Part shown: positions 58,001 through 64,000 of the stretch, piece by piece
Layout: each line of letters opens with the position of its first letter
Position numbering within the stretch: the first letter of the stretch is position 1
Source of the DNA: Vombatus ursinus
Lineage: Eukaryota > Chordata > Mammalia > Diprotodontia > Vombatidae
Length of the DNA stretch: 64,000 nt
Direction of reading: 5' to 3'
Assembly (NCBI RefSeq): GCF_900497805.2
Contig: NW_020954551.1
Coordinates: 2,062,382 to 2,126,381, forward strand
The notes under the pieces: model-generated
Databases searched by the model: none
Told to the model about the DNA's origin: nothing
Seen by the model: only the letters and a program-made list of their open reading frames with translations
Made by a program: the position numbers and the translations under genes

Positions 58001-59916
58001 ATGAGTTTATCACCTATTCTTATAAGCTAGGGGAGATCCAGGGAGGCATTCATATTTGGAGAGCACCAAGCTGATGAAACTGTGGGCACCTAAACAATGA
58101 ATTTCTTGCACCACCCCAGAAATATGCCTCTATTATCAGCTACCACATTGGAGGTGACATTTATGTCACATAGATTACATAATTCCTTTGCATGCAAGAA
58201 TGCAGCAGGATAACATCGCATATCGCATCCACCCCCCAAAAAACAATAACAGCAGCAGTAGAAGATTTTTGTGTGTCGCCATAAATGCAGACATTAATTG
58301 GCATGTTTTGTCCTATACCTGGAGCCCAAGACATCCACAAAGGCAGTATCATTAAGTCATGGATGTTCTGCTACAAGTTACTGAGGAATAGTAGATTGGT
58401 TAACCTGCTGCAATACTATTATAAAAACACCACAAGAATGGATGCAAGACAGTGTCAAGTTGTAGAAGAAGAACCAGCCAGGCAAGGATGACCCTGGACA
58501 AGTCACTTAAGGTATAGGTTTCTTTACTCCTAATAAGGGAATTCCCTATACCAATGAAATCACAGCTCAGGCCCCTATACGAAGGCGCAGGTAGCAAGGA
58601 TGGATACTGAATTCTTTGGTTTGCCAGTTACTTGTATGATTATTTGGATAAAACTCTTCCAGATGAGTATGCCTTGACCAACAAATGATCATCTGTTGTG
58701 TTCTCCTCTATTCTTCAAGGTAGGGGAGGATGAAGGGACGGGGGAGAAATATGAACCTCAAACAAAATGAACCTCAAGCATCGCACAATCAAATGAAGAG
58801 ATCACCAAAATATTTAGCAACCTACAGTGAGTTCCAGATATGAGTTAAGCCATGACTAAATTTGGCACTCAGACATCTCACCCAAAGGTGCATGTCAATC
58901 ATTAATAGGCGCTAGCTGACCTTGGCAGTGGGTAACATCTGCCTGGTACAGGAGCTGACCTTCAGGAGATGAGAATGTTGCCCAGTCTGACCTTCAAACT
59001 TGGGCATTGGTGGCAGGGCTATCCTTCCAGATAAGGTTCAAAGCCTACAATGACAAGTGAAGCAAACCCTCAGATACTGCCTGAGACTGTGTTTTAAAGT
59101 GCTCACTGATGAAACTATATGCAGGATATCTTTTTCTTTTTTAAAGAACACCATTTCTGAAAATAAACCTTCAGTTTCAGAGTGCGATGTCTACAGTCTC
59201 TTACTTGAAAAAGATGTAGAGAAGCATTTTCCTACGCACACAAAATACAAGAGGTTGAGAGAGAAGGGGAGGAATTGCCGGGACGGAGGGAGGAGGTGAG
59301 GTGAGGAGGGACGAATGTCGAGATGAATGGGAGCTAGGTTTGGATGGCTCTGGCCTACCAGTATTACAGAAGGGTGCTGGGAAGTAACTACCACCTAGTC
59401 TTGAACAAAAAGACACCGTTCTTTTGGGGGTTGCTTTCTCAGCAAACTAATGCTAAGGTAAACTAAACATGCTCAAGCTACCACATTACAAATATTTCAG
59501 TATTGACTCCTGTTATTTACAGGGAGAGATGGTGTTATATGACTATAACCTATGGTATTGCCTCTTGTGAAATTCTTTGAACCTGTGAAAAAATGGAAAG
59601 AAATCCTATCCACGTTGGATTTGTCCATGACTGCATCCACAGAGCATCTTACGCACTGCTGATGCATGATGCACTAAACTTTCTCTGAATGTTTCAGATG
59701 GGCATTCTGCTAAGTCAAAAATTAGCCCTTCTACAGATGACTGCTGGCCCGTAGTGAGTACGTTATGGTAGCAGTTGATGTGATTATGGGTCCATCTCTC
59801 CTCTTGAATGGTTCCATGCCTCATGGAGAGTGTCCCAGCCAACACCACATCCCCACCCTCCATCTTCATACCAAGTCTGCCTATTCTACAACCAGGTTGC
59901 CCTCTGCTTGGGCCAG
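58001..59916 (-). other. TBX20 3'-flanking / 3'UTR region
   Basis: This is the sequence just downstream of the TBX20 stop codon. It is mostly repeat-free. I find no AATAAA on the minus strand near the stop codon, so the 3'UTR end cannot be placed; the closest cluster of signals is at 54640-55560. Confidence 0.4.
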
Positions 59917-60257
59917 TCATACAAATGGCGTCATCACTGTAGAGGAATGGCGCAGTCCCTGGATGGCAGCATAAGGCCCCTGTTGAAAGTAGTGGTGGTA
60001 TCTGGGCATGTGGAAGGAAGGGAACGTGGGCCCACTCCCTGGCATGGAGGTAGCGATGGCAGACGGGGCAAGAGGCATCCCTAGGCGGCTGTATGGGGGC
60101 AGAGATCCCTGGATGGGGTGAGGAATGGATGTGGCAATGGAGGCAGTACTGGTTCCCAGGGCGGTCAGAGACTGGGGGTGCTGGAATCCAGGGAAACTAG
60201 AAGAAGAGGATACCCAGGAACTGAGTGACAAATTGTCAGATGCAGTAAAAGCGGACC
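59917..60257 (-). CDS. TBX20: TBX20 last coding exon (C-terminal regulatory region, stop)
   Basis: The 341-nt coding part opens (G)SAFTASDNLSLSSWVSS and ends GLRHSSTVMTPFV with a TGA at 59919-59917. The acceptor is ccttttctgttcacag. The region is Ser/Pro/His-rich with blocks FPGFQHPQSLTALGTSTAS, SLPPYSRLGMPL and FHMPRYHHYFQQGPYAAIQG, which I recognise from TBX20. In the family this part carries transcription activation and repression functions; that role is from family knowledge. The reading frame is intact and almost identical to placental TBX20, so the gene is under strong constraint. The exon joins the previous one in phase 1. Confidence 0.96.
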
Positions 60258-60484
60258 CTGTGAACAGAAAAGGAGGCAGTTAACTTCAACATGTAAATCA
60301 AGGACTGGAGAGCCCATCACAATTACCTTAAACAGTATTACTATTAAGTATATTTTAAGGGACTCACAAATAATGAAGTGTTTGACTGAAACTGACTAGT
60401 GAGTGATATAGGAGGGTGCTTAGAAACAAGCACAGACTGAGATGAATTAATGTTCTTGGGGAAAGGAGCACATTTTGAGGTCTG

Positions 60485-60600
60485 AGAAATGTAATCCAAT
60501 TCAATAAATATTTATTGTGCGCCTACTTTATGTGTGACGATACAAAGACAAAAAACAAAACAGTCCCAGCCCTTAAGGTATGCATGTGCACAATATGTAA
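60485..60600. repeat. Ancient mammal-wide repeat
   Basis: caattcaataaatatttattgtgcgcctact...aaaacagtcccagccctta, in the TBX20 last intron. Confidence 0.5.
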
Positions 60601-60879
60601 TTACAAAAAATATACAAAGTCATTTTATTGATTAAATGGACAAATGGATAGCAGTGCACTTCCAGAGAGTGACTGAGTCATGGTGGAACTCTAAACAGTG
60701 GATACTGATTGACCTTCATCTTTATGATATCACCATGAGCAAATCCAAGAATATAATTTGACCAGCCTGGTGCTAATGACCATAAATTTCACCTTCAACC
60801 AAGTAGCCCAGTGGCCAAAGTCATGGACATTCTCTAAAGTTTTATGAGTGCACCCCTCTCAGTTAATAGCATGGAGGAT

Positions 60880-61040
60880 TATAGGTTGTAAAGTTGGAAG
60901 GAGCCTCAGAGACCATCTATCTAAACTAACCATCTCATTTAAAGTAAGTAAAGTGAGTAAACTGAGGTCCAGAGAGTTGAATTGCTTTGCTCAGGGCCAT
61001 TCAAGTAGTGATAGGCAGTGCAATGAGTGCCTCTCGGACA
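60880..61040 (-). repeat. MIR-like fragment
   Basis: gttggaaggagcctcagagaccatc...actgaggtccagagagttgaatt... Confidence 0.5.
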
Positions 61041-61514
61041 TCCTCTTTTCATAACTCAACATTGAAGGCCCCTGCACAATTAATTGGCTTGAAGTTCCAG
61101 TCGAGTTAAAATGTCACGATTGTCATCTGGAAGCTATGGAAATAGAGGTTTTATGTACTGGACAAAGGAGATCATAGTCTCAGCATGCCCTGAACTGGTC
61201 AGACCACAACTGGGTCACTGGTCACTTCTTTTAGGTGAGGACGTTGGCAAATAGAAATGTGCCCAAAATGGGACCACCTGGAGGGTCAGGAGTCTAGAAC
61301 TTACATTCTATGACATGGGGATGTTTAGCTAGGGGGAAGAAAGAAAAGAAAACTGACACAGGCTGGCTGTATGATCCTGGACAAGTCACTCCCAGGCAGC
61401 TCCCTCAGACAATCAGTGACAAGTGAATCACTCATCTATTTTCGTATTCTCTATGATGATAAAGTCATCCAAACCGAAAACAAAACAAAAAAGGAGCGCA
61501 TAGTGAGTGGGAGG

Positions 61515-61690
61515 GGTATGATGGCTCCTGTGGTATAGTGGGTAGCGTACTAGGCTAAGAGTCAGGAAGACCTGCCGGGCTCAAATCCTGACCATGACAG
61601 TTACTAGCTCTGTGACCCTGGACAAGTCATTTCACTCTCTCTAAGACTCAGTTTTCTTAGGTATAAAAGAGACCCATTCTGATTCCAAAT
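61515..61690 (+). mobile_element. tRNA-derived SINE / MIR
   Basis: The head gtggtatagtgggtagcgtactaggctaagagtcaggaag resembles a tRNA A box and B box (gggctcaaatcctgac), followed by ctctgtgaccctggacaagtc. Confidence 0.7.
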
Positions 61691-61704
61691 ATATGCTGCT
61701 ATAG

Positions 61705-61912
61705 GCTGTCATGTGGAAAAAACATTTTCTCTTTTCTGGATAACTCCAAAGAAGAAATAGAACGAAAAAATGGACAAAATTATAAGAAGGCAGATTTGGT
61801 TTGATATGAGGAAGAATTTCCTAACAATTAGAGCCCTTCACATATGCTCTCTTTTGAGGTAGTGAGTTACTTATCACTGGAAATGATCAAGAGGCTGCAA
61901 AATTTCTTCTCA
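61705..61912 (+). mobile_element. CR1/L3-like fragment
   Basis: gatatgaggaagaatttcctaacaattagagccc...gaggtagtgagttac. Confidence 0.6.
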
Positions 61913-61917
61913 GGGCT

Positions 61918-62160
61918 ATGATAGAAAGGATTTCTTCTACCCAACTCTTCATGACCCCATTTAGGATTGGCAAAGATGCTGGAGTGGTTTGTCGTTTCTA
62001 AGATACCTGGTGCAATAATTATTATTCCCTATTTTATAGATGAGGAAACTGAGGCTCAAAGAGGCTGAGTGATTTGTTCATGGTCCCCCAGGCAGTGTAT
62101 GAGGGAGGATTTGAACACGGGTTCCCTGACTGAATGTCCAACACCCTATTCCACCTCTGT
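61918..62160 (-). mobile_element. SINE with RTE-like tail, diverged
   Basis: cttcatgaccccatttagga...gatgaggaaactgaggctc...gaacacgggttccctgactg; it ends about 360 bp left of the TBX20 exon. Confidence 0.55.
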
Positions 62161-62524
62161 CCCTCTAATTTAAGGTTTATTATTTGTGTCCTAGAGTGAT
62201 GGTGTTCTGTCAGCACCAGGAGCTGCACAACCTGGGAAAGTCCCTGAAATAAGCCTCTGGTATCTACTAGTATAGTATATACACTCTAGTAGGAGTGCTT
62301 TAGGTATGAATGATAGTAATCACCACCTTTGTTACCTTCTGCTACAGCTCATCAGCTACAATTCTTTTTTTATAAAGCAAAAAGGGAAACATCAATCTCA
62401 AAGATCGGTTTTTCCCATCACAGCGGGCTCAAGTAAATCCATGCACTGATTACAAAGTGTCTCCTTTCTCACCTTGTGGACAAGCCCATCCCCATCGGAT
62501 CATTCGGCCTCCAGAAGATCTTAC

Positions 62525-62637
62525 CTCGACTTTGTGCTGTCTGGTTCTCATCTCCCAGGACATCCTCTTCTCCCCCGTAGGTACGGATAGGTGAACGGGC
62601 ATAGGAATGTTTCTGAATCAGACTCTCAACACTTTCC
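62525..62637 (-). CDS. TBX20: TBX20 penultimate coding exon
   Basis: The 113-nt exon reads (R)ESVESLIQKHSYARSPIRTY and then GGEEDVLGDENQTAQSR(G). This nearly matches mammalian TBX20 directly after the T-box (RLTDIE-RESVESLIQKHSYARS). The acceptor is attccaacacag and the donor is CGAG|GTAAGA. Entry phase is 2 (Arg split) and exit phase is 1 (Gly split). Changes from the human sequence I remember fall near the 3' end (ENQTAQSR versus ESQTTPNR), in the less constrained linker. The role is nuclear, linking the DNA-binding domain to the C-terminal regulatory region. Confidence 0.95.
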
Positions 62638-62662
62638 CTGTGTTGGAATAATGACAATAATA

Positions 62663-62886
62663 ATGTTGTTTAGTCAGGTCCAACTCTCTGTGACCCTACG
62701 GACCACGCAGTTTTCTTGGCAAAGATGCAGGAAAGGTTTTCCATTTTCTTCTCCAGTAGATAAAGGCAAACAGAGATGAAGTGACTTGCTCAAGATCACC
62801 CAACTTGTGTCTGAGGCCAGATTTGAACTCAGGTCTTCCTGACTCCAGACCCAATGCTCTAACCACTGAGGCATCTAGCTGTCCGT
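62663..62886 (-). mobile_element. SINE with RTE-like tail
   Basis: gttgtttagtcaggtccaac...tgaccctacggaccacgcag (tail), then ttgaactcaggtcttcctgact...aggcatctagctgtcc (head). It starts 26 bp outside the TBX20 exon, next to its acceptor. Confidence 0.8.
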
Positions 62887-63170
62887 TTTAATATAACAAT
62901 AATAATAACAATAACTAGCATTTGTATGGTATCTACTATGTGTCAAGCACTATACAATCATTGTCTTATTTGATCCTCACAACAACCATGGGAGGTAGGT
63001 GTTATTATTATTCCCATTTTACAGCTGAAGAAACTGAGGCAAACAGAGGTTAAGTAACTTGCCCAAGGTCACACAGCTAGTAGGTGTCTAAGGCTGGATT
63101 AGAACTCAGGTCTTCCTAACTCCAAGCCCAGTGCTCTATCCACTGTGCTACCTAGCTGTCTCCAATGTAG
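62887..63170 (-). repeat. MIR
   Basis: ataataacaataactagcatttgtatgg...ccattttacagctgaagaaactgaggc...gtcacacagctagtagg...gctacctagctgtctcc. A (AGC)n run follows at 63170-63186. Confidence 0.85.
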
Positions 63171-63214
63171 CAGCAGCAGCAGCAACTGTTATGAATAATT
63201 CTCAAAGGTTTTTC

Positions 63215-63700
63215 TGCACTGACGATCTCATTTGAGCCTGAGTTCACCTTTACAACGAAGGTGCTATCGTGATCAGCATTTGACAGATGAGAAGTTCTTG
63301 GTGGGTAAACACATAAGCCCAGGCCACACAGCTAGTCAGTGTCGGAGGTGAGATTTGTGCCCAGGTCTGGCCACTTCCAGGCCCAGCATCTCTCATGATG
63401 CCGCGTGACTGCTCAGTGATATCACTGGCATATTGAAAACAGCTTGGTGACTAATGACAGGTTTGTAGATGAGTGAAAGGAGTTTTTAAAAATGTTTTCC
63501 CAGCTGGAGCAGGACTGGAAACTGAGTCCTAAAGAGACTCAGTGACTTTCCCACGGCCACACAGTGTTCCACCCTCCAAGAGCTGAGGTCCCAGGGAGAT
63601 AAAGCAAATGGCTTATCAAGGTCCCAGAGGCGAACATCAGAGGTGGTCCTGCCTTCAGAGTAAACACTCTTTCCACTGTGTTACAGTGCACCTTCAAATG
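63215..63700 (-). repeat. Two MIR-like fragments
   Basis: ggccacacagctagtcagtg and cacggccacacagtgttcc within the usual antisense MIR wording. Confidence 0.6.
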
Positions 63701-63712
63701 CTTCATATATGA

Positions 63713-63835
63713 TGGGGCCAGCTAGGTGGCACAGTGGTTAGAGCTTTGGGTCTGGAGTCAGGAAGATCTGAGTTTAAATCTGGCCTCAGACACAAGCTGT
63801 GTGATATTGGGCAAATCACGTCACCTCTGTTTGGG
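63713..63835 (+). mobile_element. WSINE1-like SINE
   Basis: ggggccagctaggtggcaca...ctcagacacaagctgtgtga. Confidence 0.8.
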
Positions 63836-63975
63836 TAGAACAGTGAGTAGAACACCAGCACTAGAGTCAGGAGGACCCAAGTTCAAATCCAGCCTCAAAC
63901 ACTTGACACCTACAAGCTCTGTCACCCTGGGCAAGTCACTTACGCCCAATAGCCTCTCCAAAAATAACTTGTATC
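63836..63975 (+). mobile_element. WSINE1-like SINE, adjacent copy
   Basis: agaacagtgagtagaacacc...ctctgtcaccctgggcaagtcacttacgcccaata. It forms a tandem pair with the preceding copy. Confidence 0.75.
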
Positions 63976-64000
63976 AGGGAACACCTGGTCCAAGAGTGTC

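Larger units (their letters stand above)
59917..64000 (-). other. TBX20: TBX20 gene, 3' part (last two coding exons, incomplete)
   Basis: Two minus-strand exons encode the region just after the T-box and the full C-terminus of TBX20, a T-box transcription factor needed in heart development. The T-box DNA-binding domain itself lies on exons beyond the right edge; I found no exon ending SSRLTDIE in 62638-64000. The intron between the two exons is 60258-62524 (2.27 kb). The 3'UTR starts at 59916 and its end is not resolved. Family recognition is from remembered sequence. Confidence 0.95.

Noticed and set aside
61519-61600. tRNA-like sequence with A- and B-box motifs
   Set aside because: It is the head of a SINE followed by SINE core; no cloverleaf was found, so it is not a tRNA gene.
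62469-62657. Whole 62-codon ORF as the TBX20 exon
   Set aside because: Only 62525-62637 lies between consensus splice sites; the ends of the ORF are intron read-through (including the false start MSLFQHR).
1-64000. CRISPR arrays, operons, phage or plasmid features
   Set aside because: None are present; regular repeats here are eukaryotic micro- and minisatellites and retroelements.

Overview
This is vertebrate nuclear DNA, almost certainly from a marsupial. There is no dense coding, no operons and no bacterial signals. Coding sequence occurs only as short exons with consensus splice sites inside large introns, and most of the window is LINE and SINE sequence. The youngest SINEs have a tRNA-derived head (ggggcagctaggtggcgcag) and end in a poly-A run. 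This type is characteristic of marsupials, and I place it closest to WSINE1 of Australian marsupials; the Australian placement is an inference. A second SINE type carries an RTE-like tail. L1/HAL1, L2, MIR and CR1/L3-like copies are also common.

Two genes are present, both on the minus strand. (1) DPY19L1, a C-mannosyltransferase of the ER membrane: five coding exons at 40272-39948, 17723-17699, 15276-15189, 12586-12449 and 7428-7308. Together they encode about the first 232 residues, and the gene continues beyond the left edge. Its first exon lies in a CpG island (about 39760-40660). (2) TBX20, a cardiac T-box transcription factor: its last two coding exons at 62637-62525 and 60257-59917, including the stop codon. 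The T-box exons lie beyond the right edge. Human 7p14 also carries DPY19L1 next to TBX20 in the same orientation, which supports both names. The interval from the TBX20 stop codon to the DPY19L1 start codon is about 19.6 kb.

Layout: 1-7307 is DPY19L1 intron 5, with L1, L2, CR1/L3 and SINE copies. 7308-17723 holds four exons with short introns and light repeat content. 17724-39947 is the 22.2-kb intron 1, packed with L1-type elements. These include two HAL1-like elements (5'UTR + ORF1 + 3' end, no ORF2) with clear target-site duplications, an older third HAL1-like copy, a composite L1 that carries an LTR fossil and several SINEs, and more fragments. 39760-40660 is the promoter CpG island, followed by a minisatellite interrupted by a 10-N gap. 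40660-59916 is intergenic: a GGT-rich triplet tract, an RTE fragment, a possible degenerate coding fragment (about 44830-45185), a nearly full-length inactive L1 (about 45465-52115), and a repeat-poor stretch (about 54640-55560) that looks like a minus-strand 3'UTR with several poly-A signals. 59917-64000 is the 3' part of TBX20 with MIR and SINE insertions in its introns.

I found no convincing new biological system. The best leads are the HAL1 elements with their 54-bp coiled-coil repeats, a SINE sitting exactly at an ORF1/ORF2 deletion junction in an L1, a GC-AG intron and a 25-nt microexon in DPY19L1, an overlapping upstream ATG behind a perfect GC palindrome in the DPY19L1 leader, and the minisatellite with the assembly gap.
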